From: Brachypodium distachyon
Taxonomy: Eukaryota > Streptophyta > Magnoliopsida > Poales > Poaceae
Length of the DNA: 64,000 bases
Assembly: GCF_000005505.3 (NCBI RefSeq)
Contig: NC_016131.3
Coordinates: 59,939,355-60,003,354, forward strand
Direction of reading: 5' to 3'
A program made the position numbers and the translations under genes. The stretch's first letter is position 1; each line of letters starts with the position of its first letter. Under the pieces are notes generated by a model that saw only the letters and a program-made list of their open reading frames with translations, ran no database searches and was not told where the DNA came from. This document shows, piece after piece, positions 21,421-33,496 of this stretch.

Positions 21421-24133
21421 TTTTAAAGCATAACCAGGTGTGACTTTTGGTTTTATCAATGGTCTTTGTTATCCGTGTTTGTTTCGGGTTTTTTATCTGA
21501 TATATGATATTTAGTTTCTTAATGAGTTCAAATCGTTTATTCCCAGCATCTTAATCCTCAGATGCACACAACCAAAATTTTATTAAAAAATACAACATGC
21601 CTCAAGGTCGAACAAATTGCTTACTTAGGGGATTCATGACGGAACAACATGGAATCCAACAATGAGTACGGTAATCCAACATGGAATCCTCTATTTATCT
21701 TCTCTCTCTCACCCTCTCTTCCCTGCTAATTTTTATATATATTTATGTGCAAAAGAGAATCATCGTAGTCAACCACTTGTCCAGACAACCTTTAAAAGAA
21801 CAAATAAGGAGGACAAACGAGAACCTGTCCCGGAAATTCCTTAGGCCCCTAGGCAGGTTCATGTTTAACATTTGGCACTAATGACTTATGTATAAAGAGA
21901 GCTAATCATGGCCCTCTGAAACTAAAGAGAGCCTCGAGCGCGTCAGCGTTTGGCAGGGAGTATTTACCTAGCAAATTTTTGATAAACTTCTTTGCTCTTG
22001 AATTAACCAAAGTTGGGAGAAAAAAAAATGAAGGGTTGATAACATACGCTTAGAGCATTGACTTGGTATGGCCATTGGCCACCCAACAAATATACGCTAA
22101 TCGAGCCCATGCCCACTCGAGACGCGGCCACACCATAACATGGCTTTTCGGCGCGGCGTATTGTTTATGGCACACGCGTGTAACCTTGCTGGCCATTTTC
22201 GGGGCAAACTCCATGCCGCGGCCCTCGAGAGTCGAGATGCATCATGCTGCTGCTACCGTAGCCACTCCAATTCATTTTGTAGGCCGGTTCACTTTGTAGT
22301 ACAACGCTCCCTTGGAGTATACCATTTCCCCTTGTATAGTTTTGAAGTATATATGTTCTACTGGTTTAGGCGTTTATCGTGTTGCTAGTCGAACATACTG
22401 CAGTAGCATGTATACGTTTTTCCAGTGCAAAAACAGTAAAATTCCAAGAAAACTATCTTGCACAAATTTTCCCGGACCGAGAATGTTGTGCAAGGAAAAC
22501 TTGGTAATTTGGATACAGCGAGCAGTACCACATCTCTTCAGGTCAGCAGCAGAATCATGTCGACGCAATTCTATCTCGCTCCCTTAAACGCAAAGAAAAG
22601 AAGGAAAACCATAAACACAAAATGAAATCATCATGCCATACACAGAGTCAACGTTATCCCCCTCTCATTTCTCCTGTCATCCACTCATCCTGTCATACAT
22701 AAACAAATTGTAGAACACTTTCTTTTTAAAAAAATAAAAAAATTGTATTAGAACACTTTCAAAAAAAATGGAGCAGGTGAGGTTAATAATCTGAAATAAG
22801 CTCTTCCAACTGCAGTTAGCAGATAGCGCATACATAATTATATATACAAAACACGACGAGCCCATCTCGATCAACCCCTAAAAAATATCATGTAACCAAG
22901 AGAGTGACGTTTCTGTGGATATATTTCCTCCGATGAAGCAAAGAAGGAGATGCACTCGACCAAGCCCATGAGTCAAGAAAAGAAGATAAGAGAGAAACAG
23001 AGTCGTCAACAGAAAATCAAACTACGCACCGGGCGTCAACATCTGTAGAAGTCTGTAGAAGATGAGACGAGCTAGGAGACAGCTAAAACTAATGGAGAGG
23101 AACCGAACTGCATGTTGAGTGGTTGCTGATGCAAACTGCTATGCTACGTGGCGTAGGCTAGGACCCCCAGGAACGGAGACAGGGCCTTTTATTATTAGCA
23201 TTATCATTTTGAGACGCTGATGTGTTTGTAGACTTCGTGATCATGGCGATGGCGATGGCGATGGCGATGACACGGCCAGGGCCTTATCCGTAGCGCGTAA
23301 CATGAGCCTGCGTCCGCTGTTTGGTGGCTCTATTGGTCTTTCACAATTCACAAATGGTGCCCACCAAAGCGCCTAGTTTTGAATGTGTTGGGATCCTTCT
23401 TCATTCTACTACGTAGAAATTCCGAGTTATTACGTCGCATAACTTCCACAGGAATTTCGCCGGACAGGGATCAATTCCCATACGGATTAAAGGAAAAAAG
23501 ATGTCCCATTTAGTATTAGGTGTAGTCTGGGTGAGCTACTTTCTGGATTGGATTCATACGAAAATGCAAGCGAAATCGATAGCAGTGCTTGGACAAGTTG
23601 CTGAAACAGATTGTTTGCCTTTTCTGATAATAGAGCAAGAAGGGCAGTGTCAGTTTAGCTGGGAAGGGAGAGCAAGTGCGGTGTACTCAGATAGGAGTAT
23701 TTGTCATGTTGCTTTCTTCAGTCAAATCTGCCTACGTGTCCAGGATGAGCGCATGTGCGTGCACAGTGTACTCGAGATTGGCAGCAGGCAAGGAACATGC
23801 TCAGTCAACATCGGTCAATACTGAAACAACGACTCCCTCTATACTGACAGTAAAATATCATCAACAAAATTAAGGACCGCTACATAGATCCACCATGGAT
23901 TTGCCAACATCAAATTGCCAGCATATACCCATAGATCATATAGTCGCCCATCATATAAATCCATAGATCATGTTCATAGACTATATATCGGGGCTGCTCA
24001 TATCATACATAGGAGAGGAGGAGAAAGGGGAATATATACACTTGCTTCCTTTGATGCCTCGATGGCTCAACAAGGAGAGGTGCAGGGCAGGACACGAACA
24101 AGATCGGACGGAGCAACAAGCATGGGGCATCAA
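21421..24133. other. Intergenic, no gene seen
   Basis: AT-rich spacer. A GGCGAT hexamer is repeated four times at 23244-23268. Open frames are short, without domains. The last 200 bases are the 3' flank of the RING gene on the minus strand. Confidence 0.35.
23244..23268 (+). repeat. GGCGAT hexanucleotide microsatellite
   Basis: Four consecutive copies of the six-base unit GGCGAT. Confidence 0.8.
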
Positions 24134-24889
24134 TTAAGAACCTGGCTGTGGCTTCGTTGGCACATGGCAATGCGAGCAGCCCTCCCCGCCGTCGAGTCGT
24201 CCAATCTCCATGTCGCGGTCTGCCTGCGGCGGTGGTATCGGGGGCGTCACGGTCTGCCTGCGGCCGAGTAACCGCCGGAAGGCCGCTGCTCTCGCCGCCT
24301 CCACGACGGCCGCCACGCCGGCGATCGGTCCCTGAGCCGGCTGTGGCGGCGCCCGCGGATCCGTTGCGCCGCTGGTTGTGGCGGCGGCCTGGGACTGCGC
24401 GGAGGAGCCGAAGAAGAGCACGTTGGTGGGGAAGTTGGGCGACTCCGGATCTGCCTCCGGCTGCTGCACGACGACCACCACCTTCTCGTCGACGACCGCG
24501 CGGCGGCAGAGCGGGCAGGTGGAGTGCGACCGGAGCCACATGTCGACGCACAGCACGTGGAACGCGTGACCGCACAGCGGCAGGAGGCGCGCTGTCTCCC
24601 CGGGGGCGAGCTCCGCGATGCAGACGGCGCAGTCCGCGGGCGGATCCCCCTCCGCGACCTCCCTCTGCGGCAGCGCCGCGATGGCCGCCTCGTCCAGCCC
24701 CCTCCCGCGGCCGAAGACGAATATGGGCCGCCCTCGGCCCACGGCCTCCGGTCCGCCGCCGATGCTAGGCACGGCGCGGCGGTAGCGCTTGGAGCAGAAG
24801 TAGAAACAGGCGACGAAGATGGTGAAGACGGTGACCGCCACCGCCAGCATGGTCGCCGCCGCCGCCACGGACGTCCACGTCACCGACAT
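24134..24889 (-). CDS. ATL-family RING-H2 E3 ubiquitin ligase
   Basis: Intron-less, 251 residues. Residues 9-32 form a transmembrane helix near the N-terminus, followed by basic residues SKRYRR. GLD is at 64-66 in the conserved position between membrane segment and RING. The RING-H2 finger has C87, C90, C106, H108, H111, C114, C125 and C128, with W118 in the expected E2-binding position. This order (membrane helix, GLD, RING-H2) defines the plant ATL family, membrane ubiquitin ligases often involved in stress and defence responses. The first ATG is at 24889; the open frame extends ten codons upstream but begins with TTG. The C-terminal tail is low-complexity with Pro/Ala. The substrate is unknown. 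Gene structure and family are certain; the specific orthologue is not. Confidence 0.9.
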   Translation of the reverse strand: MSVTWTSVAAAATMLAVAVTVFTIFVACFYFCSKRYRRAVPSIGGGPEAVGRGRPIFVFGRGRGLDEAAIAALPQREVAEGDPPADCAVCIAELAPGETARLLPLCGHAFHVLCVDMWLRSHSTCPLCRRAVVDEKVVVVVQQPEADPESPNFPTNVLFFGSSAQSQAAATTSGATDPRAPPQPAQGPIAGVAAVVEAARAAAFRRLLGRRQTVTPPIPPPQADRDMEIGRLDGGEGCSHCHVPTKPQPGS

Positions 24890-25010
24890 GGATCCGGCCG
24901 AATCGCCTCCTCTCCCCAAAGAACCCTCTTCCCCTGCCCACGGCTTCTTCGCTAGTGTGAGCTGAAATTGGATTTGGAACGAACACAGGGGAGTGGGATG
25001 TACTTGGTGG

Positions 25011-25020
25011 TGGATATATG
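25011..25020 (-). promoter_or_regulatory. Putative TATA box of the 24.1-kb ATL gene
   Basis: CATATATCCA on the minus strand lies about 122 bases upstream of the ATG, leaving room for a leader of about 90 bases. A run of C/T-rich sequence follows. Assigned by motif and distance only. Confidence 0.4.
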
Positions 25021-27728
25021 TGGAGCGGTGGAATTGGGGAAAGGGGAATAGGGGATGCCCTGGGTCTGGGTTGTTTTTAGGTCTTTCTTTAGGCTGGGAA
25101 AGAGTGTTGAGCTCAAGTTGCAGCCGGGTTTAGGACGGGAAAGTGAGCTAAGCTTAAACAAAACACCGCGGCGAGTGGGCCATATGGGGAAGAAAAACCA
25201 CGGGGACCGCGTCAGACATGTTGGGATGAGGAGGGTTATGTTATGATGATGGTGAGCAGGGAGGATGTATAGGGTGGTCATGGTCTCAACAAATTGGTGT
25301 TCTATATGGAAACTCCAATTATTTGATTTGGTGACCAGAGTACGTGGTCAAAATACTCGTGAAATGCATATGCCTGGTCATGGCGTCAAACCTGTCTTCT
25401 ATTTTTTAGGGTTTCGTTATTTCTCGGTTTTATTTCTCAATCGAATGACTCCAGCCTTGGATTTACAAATTTTGGCATTAACACCATTAGGATATTGGTA
25501 AAGAAAAATGAGCTAAATCGAAATCTGCTCCAGCGGGAAACAAGATTGGTTGAGCAGGTGACGCGAAAAGTGTTTGATGCAACGCGTGGATGGAATCCAT
25601 TGCAGAGACGTATTGAAGAGTGAAGCTTCTCCTTGATTGATGAGAGTGTGATTCTTCCAGATAGAGGTTCAATGGCCAGTGGCAGATGTCTCCATGAAGA
25701 GAGAAGAAGATCGGCAGTTGTTTTTGCTTTCTTATATTCCTGTAGCTGTCTCTCAGATGTCTTCTGTACTATTGCAATTCTGTGTAGAACCCTGGTTTCT
25801 TTATATGAAATCGGTAAAAAAAAAGATATTTATCGAACATTTTCATGATTCCATTCACAGCCTTGGACTTGTATCTTCTTAGGTGCCATGCCACCTACCT
25901 TATTTTGGGATATGTGTCACAACAATTCTTGCGTATTCGAAAAATGGCACTGTCTTTCAGAAAATGCAAATGCATATTTGCATATTCTTAAAATAATACT
26001 ACTGCAATGGGTCAAAAGATGACACTATAGCGACATTTTTCGAAAGATAAGAATTGGAGTGGTATTTTTCGAATTCTCAAAATACTAACGTTATTCCTAA
26101 TTTGAAATCTCTACCCAATCTTGGCTCCGATTTCCCCAATCCCCTTGCTTGCTTATCGATCGTAACTACTCCGTATCATATAGTCCCTGTCAGTCAGGTC
26201 ACAAGAAAATATTAGACAGACATTTAGATCACATAGTCAAGGTGCATGTTCGCAAATCACAACTTATAGCAGACAAAAAATTTAAAGGCTCACCCTCAAA
26301 ACATCTGAGCTCTCTTGAGGTCCTCGGGATCAGAAGTCAGAACTGACTACGAATTTGCAAATAAGCATAATGCTATAATAATCTGTCAAAAACAACTCTG
26401 CGTATTCCAGATACCCATACAATTCAAGCAGTATTTTTGTATCCACGATCTTTGTTCCGTGATTTGGAAGACTTTTATAACTTCATAATTAAATATGCAT
26501 TGATTGATGAAGAGGCCCAAGATCTTCCCCTTTTCGAAAAAAAGAGATAACCGTACAATGTGAGAAGTATTTTCAGGTTACAAATTAAAGAGCTCCAAAT
26601 TAGTCTAATGAGTACAGCTCAACAATCTCAGAAAAGCTTTATCCTCTTCAAGTTTCTCATTCACGGTAAAAACATAAGTAAAGAGTAGCATTACTTTTAC
26701 AGCAAAGCACCCCTTTATCGTATGTATACATAGTAACATTCTGAGGAAAATGGATCGGGTCCTGCTTTGCTTCCATTTCGGAAATGAGTGAAGCTTTGTA
26801 CTGAAGCCCTCTGGACAGCTTTAGGCTCTCCTACCACACGGAAACTGGTAAGCAAAAGAATATATAACCAAGTACTGAGTAGCATCTAATTTGCACTCCC
26901 TTTCTTAGTTTTGATTGCATTGACGTCTCTCATTGTCTCAATGCTTCCACATGCAGCAAGGATGAGATCCAATTATTAAACCAAACACAGCTCTTAATTG
27001 GAAAACAACTCGACTATGTAGTTCCAAGCATATTCAGGAATTGACAGAGATAACATCAATATACAAGTTGTTTTCTACCTGAAAAAGTATACGGATATCT
27101 TCCACAAAATAGTAATTGGACCACGGCTTATTAATAATGCAGTAAGCAGTAGACAAGTACCATTCGCAGCTGTAAAAAATAAATAACATCAAACAACATG
27201 TGGTCTACAAACTATACAATCATACATGCATAAATAAAATATCAAGCACTAACACAATCACGCATACTTACCCAAGGAGAAGTTTAATCGGCACCGAATG
27301 TCTCCAAACGGACGAAGTAGATGCTATGATACGCCATCGTGATCCACTACTCACCGCACTCCTCCGTGACCACTGCCCCCACCGCAATCCTCTGTGGCAC
27401 CCGTCACCCAGTGACTGTGCTTGCACAACTGTGCTTTGGTATATGCAAGTCTTCTCTTTCAAGAATTGTTTGCAATGATTTTTACCATATTGACTTTAGG
27501 TGGTAATGTCGAGCATTTACATTTTGGGATGACATTCTAATAAACTTGATTGTCTCATGAAGAGGAAGAAAGGAGGAAGGTGCAGTTGTGAGACCAATCA
27601 AAATGGAGTGTGCTGATAGAGAGATGCTAAAGAAAGCAGAACCAAGGGGTGGATCAAGATAAAGAGGGAGATATCTGCCAATATACCAAAGAAGAGATGG
27701 TGACTGGTACAATATTCTTTTGCATATA
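25021..27728. other. Intergenic, no gene seen
   Basis: Promoter of the ATL gene in the first few hundred bases, then AT-rich spacer. Many acceptor- and donor-like sites occur between 26.5 and 28 kb, but no exon set reads through. Nothing is assignable. Confidence 0.3.
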
Positions 27729-27841
27729 CTACCTCCGTTCCATAATTCTTGTCGAAATATTACATGTATCTAGACGCTTTTTAGGAACAGATACATCCAA
27801 TTTTGGGCAAATTTGAGACAAGAATTATGGAACGGAGGGAG
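27729..27841. mobile_element. Stowaway MITE, 113 bp
   Basis: CTACCTCCGTTCCATAATTC on the left mirrors GAATTATGGAACGGAGGGAG on the right with only two mismatches, and the repeats continue through CTTGTC. TA flanks both sides. GTATCTAGACG and the GATACATCC core are typical. Confidence 0.88.
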
Positions 27842-28537
27842 TACTTTTTTCCATAGCAACGCACAGGTTACTTACTAACTATGGGTACCAGCTGCCTCTT
27901 TTATTTGCAGTTCATTCTGTACATCTCATCCATTATTTTCTATTCCTGAAAGTTTAGTGTTGAGGCAGGAAAGGTGAAATACTTCTTGGAATGCCAGCTT
28001 CTGAAGGTGTATCTGATGTTGAGTTGTTGACAAGAATAAATGTAATCGGTAAGGGTATCAATAAAGCCAGTGAGATGCGCATGAACTGTTAATTAAAAAA
28101 TCTATCTGTTATTTCCATTTATATACTTGAGAGCAAATGACTGATTTGATGAACATTGTGAGAATTCATTCTTAGTCTCTTTTTTATTAAGACTAAACTT
28201 TTTCACTCTAACAATGATCTCATCTCTAGATGTCTGCTTCGTGCTTGCAAGAGCAAGGCAATAAATTTTTCTTCTCGCGTATATTTACCTGGCATAATTT
28301 GGAGCTTACATTTTACATGGTATTACAGTTTACTAAGGTATTGTGTATTTGTTTAGTCATTAAAAAATTTGTACTTTTGGTAACAGTTAATCCCAGCTTC
28401 TTCAATTTTTTATTTTTTACTGTGACAAATATGGAATTTATGGCTTGATAGCACACAAAAACATGACTTGTTGGAAAGTAAACATACCTTCTACTGAACC
28501 GTCGGTTCATGGTAGCGACTTTGTTCATCTCGTACAG
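27842..28537. other. AT-rich spacer before the TMEM205-like fragment
   Basis: Contains T-rich sequence ending CGTACAG at 28537, which reads as a plausible splice acceptor for the coding fragment that follows. No upstream exon could be identified. Confidence 0.3.
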
Positions 28538-28782
28538 ATGACAATGACGAGAGGCACAAACTCGAGAAGGACCTTGGCATCGATGATGAGGTGGGGCAGT
28601 CGAGGAACAACGAGGTGGGGAAGACGAACTCAGCGCTTGCCTTGATGAATAAGAAGTTCAGGATGATCCACAGGCTATTGTCGCTGGCCAACGTCATGCC
28701 GTTCGGCAGAGTGACCATGCACTCCTTGTACCTCACCAGCAAGATCGACCTGCGACTGACCCTAACCCTAATAAGGTTATGA
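28538..28782 (+). pseudogene. C-terminal fragment of a TMEM205-like (DUF4149) gene
   Basis: In the frame starting GAC at 28540, about 80 residues read DDNDERHKLEKDLGIDDEVG, later MNKKFRMIHRLLSLANVM, and end with MHSLYLTSKIDL plus a short extra tail before TGA at 28780. The spacing ER-H-LEK, then a G-E-VG block, then M-KF-IH-LSSLAN and a C-terminal membrane-like segment is that of TMEM205-like proteins (four-helix membrane proteins). Substitutions at usually conserved positions, the missing N-terminal half and no recognisable upstream exon suggest a dead genomic fragment. The acceptor-like CAG at its edge argues against a retrocopy. A surviving terminal exon of a distant gene cannot be excluded. 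Confidence 0.55.
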
Positions 28783-30806
28783 CCTCTCTTCTAAGCCGGT
28801 GATTGGGAACTGTACTCTAGGTCTTCTTCTTTATTCGCAAAACTGTAGCCTAGGTTGTTTACAGCTAAACACAAGAGCTGTGTGGGAACTTTGCAAGTTT
28901 GCATCTGCTGTAATGTGGTTCAGGTTAGGATAACAATGTACAGAGAGCAGGGGTTATCTATCCCCCTGTTTTAAGGGCATTTTTGGAGTGCATGAATTTC
29001 TTAGAGATCAGTTTAATGAACTTGTGGAAGTTACACATTTTAACTGAGGTATAATACTAGAATTGCTCAAGAATGACATCTAGATATATGTCTACTATTT
29101 TTTCACTGGTTCAGGTCTTGTCACGAGAAATTACAAAAAAATTACTCTTACAGAAATTGTACACTTCGATTATGTGATTAAATTACACGTGCAACTACTA
29201 GTAACTAAAAAGTTGTCAAGTATTCACTCGATTTGCAAATAAATTTGGGGCTACTAAACAAATTAGGCCGACTATGACAAAGGGACATCTCTAGAACCTA
29301 ATATACAGCATGAGGATTTAATCGGCAAATGATATTTCAACATACTTGGCTATTATTGTTGTCTCAGTTGTTGTGAATGTTGCCGAACAGGTTATAGCAG
29401 AAAGCACCGCCAAGTAAAGAACGACAAAAGGCTTGAACATAGAACTTAGAAGCCAAGCAAGTGTGTACCTTGATTACACCGACCCAAAGCTTGCCCAACA
29501 GACCATAGAGCTGAGACATCAATGCTCCTCCGTTGGTACCCCTGCCCCTGCAAAGGTTAAGATGTTGTTTAATTAATAAATGAAAAAAATAAATCCTTTG
29601 CGCAATGAATTGAGCAGTTGAGCTTCTCTATCTAGGTGTGCATGCTTACCAGCTGGTACTTATCTATTGGTAGCTTATTGCATAATAATAAACTTATTTG
29701 ATTATCAAAACGCTAGACACCATATATAGCATCCAGTATCATCAAACCAGCTTTCATGCATCTTCAGTCGCCTGACTCCTCCCTGCAATCAGCACACACA
29801 AAGATCAGCATTCAAGTTCTTCAACTTCTGTTATGCATCAAACTTAACAACAGTTGAAAGAGATAATTGTTGAACAGTTGAACAATTCTTTTGAATGGTG
29901 CCATTAAGGCCTGTGAGAAGCATGTGAACTAGTTTCGTTTCTTGAAATGGAACAGGGTGTGAGTCTTTTCTCTAAAGGTAAGGTCTATTGCTCGTATATT
30001 TTATCGTACTACTGCTGTAGCACATTTTAAAATCTCAACAATATCAATACCAAATATAATGCTTATAATTGGGATAAAGGAAAAGGACATGATAACCTGA
30101 CTGCAAATATTGTTTCAACCGGAAGTACTTTTATATAGAGGAAGCATGCAAATCAATATCCCGACAAAAATATATCAAAGGCACCATGAGTTAGGCAACT
30201 TAAAGCACACTTGATACTGAAAAAAAAACTGGTAGCCACAGTGAAGTATTGTTATTTCCTGAAGAAAGGCAACCACAAGAGTGATTCTAATTTTTCCTTG
30301 CAAAAAGATTCCACATAATAAGGCAAAGGACCAGCTATGATGGTTGATGAGATACACTCAGAATTTGTGGATTAAGCCTAGACTTCAAGTCTATGGAATT
30401 TACATATAGGCTCATATGGAGGTTAGTTGGGAAAAATAATTGCCTATATAGACAGCAAAATTGGGATACCTTCTTGAGTACCCCTAATATTCTCCATGTA
30501 CGTTAAATATGGATCACAGTGAAAGTACTCCTAATATTAACAGTCTATCTTTGCTATCAATATCAACATTACAATCTTTAAGAGTCTTTTGTAGGAGTTG
30601 TTTTTACAGATTGTGATAATCTCACAGAGGATATTGTGGGAAATGGATATATGATAAGACATAAAGTGGAACTGTCAAAGATGGGTCCCCAACGACTTGG
30701 TATACAAATTGGGCAATAGAGGCATCAAACAGGCTATGCTTAAAGCATTGCGCAACATATTAGCAGATATGAGGGAAAAAATGTTTGAGATCTATCATTT
30801 AGCCAA
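28783..30806. other. Spacer with weak minus-strand splice-like signals
   Basis: A minus-strand segment from 29554 to 29470 is open, contains an ATG followed by SQLYGLLGKLWVGVIK, and ends at an AAG/GTACAC donor-like site. A second segment, 29786-29659, has good acceptor and donor motifs but stops in all frames, so it would be untranslated. These may belong to a non-coding or decayed transcript. No protein family is recognised. Confidence 0.25.
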
Positions 30807-30962
30807 CAATATAAGACACACATCATCAATAAATACATTAATAAAAAGGGTTTCTACCTAATAAGAAAATCCTACAAGAATAATCAATATAAGACACACA
30901 TCATCAATAAATAAATTCGCAAAAAGGGTTTCTACCTAATAAGAAAAACCTGCAAGAATAAT
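30807..30962. repeat. 78-bp tandem duplication
   Basis: Two adjacent copies, 30807-30884 and 30885-30962. Both start with CAATATAAGACACACATCAT and end with ACAAGAATAAT or GCAAGAATAAT. A handful of substitutions separate them. Confidence 0.85.
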
Positions 30963-31113
30963 AAGAGCACAATATTGTAACTTCAACCGAACTAAAGTTC
31001 ATCCACTCATTAACAACTCCAAACACAGTAAGTTCAGACAACAGTCATCAAGGAAACGATGGTTCCTTCAGGCACTATTTATAGCAAAAGGATCAAAGTT
31101 AACATAGGCATAC

Positions 31114-32332
31114 CTCATCTGTCAGATCAGGATGATGGTACCATCTGTGAAGCTTCTCATAGACAGACACTTCCCTAATCCAAGAAAAATTTATAACGAA
31201 GGGTTCATACTTAATTATGAAAGATAACTTCTATTTTTTTTACAGGGATGACAAGACAACTAATTGTAGGCAGAAACCCAAGAAGTCAATTTTTAATTAT
31301 GAGAGCAACCCTGAACTGAGAAGCAGGATTAATTGGACATTTCAGTGAACATGTGAACATGTACATGACTGAACTGAAAATAGATGACCCATTCGGAGTG
31401 TGCAGAAACCATTTGGAACTCTCCGAATTCCGATACTTCTTAACTGAATCCGGTGTATCCCGGACAGAAATGAATCTTAAAGCACAGATCATATTCAGTG
31501 GCTGAGGAATCTACTTATCTCTAACTAAAAATCAGGCGACTTAGATATAGCAAAACTGAATAAAGTAATGAGAGCAAAGATGTACATAAGAAGAGCGCGA
31601 CGGAATTTTAGTCCTGAACAAAAGTTGCGCAACAAAAACAGATGACCCACTCCACACGTTCGAATGCAACGACTCGTATCGGAAGTTCCCTTCGCTGACT
31701 GAACTCCCAAATAGTAAAAACAAACTAAGGCCCCGCGTCCGGAATTGTCACCGCGAAGTAAAATAGACAAATTAAGTACCCGAATCCCAGCTTCCAGCGC
31801 CCCAAATGCAGCATGCGTCAAGCAGATCGAACTCAAATGTATCGGAATGGGAAATTTGGGATCACTAAATTACTCGAATTAAAATGAGGACCCACGACGA
31901 ACTCCTAAAATTTTATCAGCAAAGGAAACTCTGACGCACTCGAATTCTATGGGGAGAAAACCTCGATACGGACCTCATATCCAAAATTTTTATCACCCTA
32001 ACACATAAAAAATTCCGACGGCCAACTGAACCGAACAGAAACAAATCCAAACTATTCAGTGCCAAAAAGCCCGAGAATCATGAAGCAACTCGAACTCAAA
32101 CTGATCGGAATCAGGATCACAGACACCTATCGAATTCAGCGGAAAACAAAAACAATGCAGGCAAACAACACCTAAAACCGCCGCGCGAACTAGCATTCGA
32201 AGTTTCGAACTGATAGGGGAGGCCCACCTCGGTAACGACGGAGGCGGACACGACGGTGGAGGAGGAGGAGGAGGAGGTCGCGTCTTCGGGATCGGGGAGG
32301 TCGAGCAGCGGCGCGAGGTCCGGCGGCTGCAT
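31114..32332 (-). other. Possible start of an unidentified spliced gene
   Basis: Exon 1 would run from ATG at 32332 (MQPPDLAPLLDLPDPEDA) to a TTTTAG/GTGTTG donor at 32172. Exon 2 would run from 31174 (after GATTAG) to a strong GATGAG/GTATGC donor at 31114. Together they give 74 codons in one frame, the second exon reading EVSVYEKLHRWYHHPDLTDE. A further open minus-strand stretch near 30.74-30.61 kb reads FDASIAQFVYQVVGDPSL. I do not recognise the protein and could not find the rest of the gene. GC-rich exon 1 flanked by AT-rich intron-like DNA supports it; a non-coding transcript is the alternative. Confidence 0.3.
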
Positions 32333-33272
32333 CGTTGCAGCAGCGGGGAAGGCGAAGCCGTCGTCATAGTCCAGGCGCTTGGCAGAGGCCTAGTGATCGA
32401 TCAAGCAAGGGGATACTTTAGCGATGGAGGCGAGGTCGCGGGTGATGGACGACGAGCCGACGGAGCTGCGGTTGGTGGAGGCGGTGGGGCGGTGGTCTTG
32501 GAGCTGCAAGAGGAGAGGTCGACCTGGGGGATGGAGGTCCAACCGGTGGCGACGGGGGCTGGCCGGAGGGAAGAGGGGCGCGCGGTGTGGAGGACAGCTG
32601 GCAGCAGTGCAGCACCGCGCGCCAGCTTCACCAAAGCAGCATAATGGCCACACCACAAACATGTCTTTTTTTTTTTAACACCACAAACATGTCTTGGTCA
32701 AGAGTAAAGGAGAGTCCAACCGACCAATTGTTCCTTGCGGTGAATCAGAACTAATTTGGTACGGTGCTCGTATTTTCTGAATTTATTTTAGGTTTTAAAC
32801 CGACGTTGTGTTTTTAGTGGGAGTGAGTGTATGTGACTGTGTGATTAATTGCGTCTATAGTATGTTTCCTAAAAAGATAAAATAAAACAGAGCAATGAAA
32901 TTTTTTAGAGTAAATATCACAGAACACATGATTTCTGCCAAATTGTATCACAAAAGTAGGACGTTGCCATGAGACCCACTATCGGTCTCTGAATTTTTTT
33001 TTTGGCTTAGCTTTAGCTTTGTCCGGTTGGATCGGTTGCGGATGGGATACAAACAGACGGGCATGAGGAGCGGCTCGCAAAACCTTTTCGTTTAAAACTG
33101 GACTGACGAATACTAGCACACCGGCGTTTGTTTGGTGTTACGGAGTAGTCAAATCTGTTGAGATATTATAATTCTATTCCAAACACACAGCTAATTCAGT
33201 GGTTACGAGTCATTGTCAAATAAAAAAAAAGTCAGTGGTTACGAGTAACGCAATCGGACGGACAGTCGTTTA
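32333..33272. other. GC-rich block and spacer
   Basis: Positions 32400-32640 are GC-rich and open on both strands. On position they would be leader or promoter of the minus-strand candidate. After 32660 the sequence is AT-rich with a repeated ACCACAAACATGTCTT phrase (32651 and 32680). No firm gene. Confidence 0.3.
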
Positions 33273-33496
33273 CTGTTTCTGTTCCTAAATGTTAAACTTA
33301 TTTAAGTTTGAATAAGTTTATATAAAAATATGTTAACTTCTAGAATATCAACTAAATGTAGTAGAAAATGTATACATGGATTTGATAACTAATTTAGAGT
33401 CACAGATGTGATAGAGTTTTCTATTAAATTGGTCAATGTTTAAAAGGTTTGACTTAGAGCAAAGATATGACTTTTTACATTTAGGAACGGATGAAC
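33273..33496. mobile_element. Stowaway-like MITE, 224 bp, diverged
   Basis: The left end CTGTTTCTGTTCCTAAATGT and right end ACATTTAGGAACGGATGAAC pair imperfectly and are bounded by TA. The terminal word GTTCCTAAAT is typical of a common Triticeae Stowaway group. Confidence 0.55.

Noticed and set aside
24890..24919. Ten-codon N-terminal extension of the ATL protein
   Set aside because: Its first codon is TTG; the first ATG is at 24889.
28755..28775. Telomere-like CCCTAACCCTAA
   Set aside because: Only about two units; too short to be an interstitial telomeric array.
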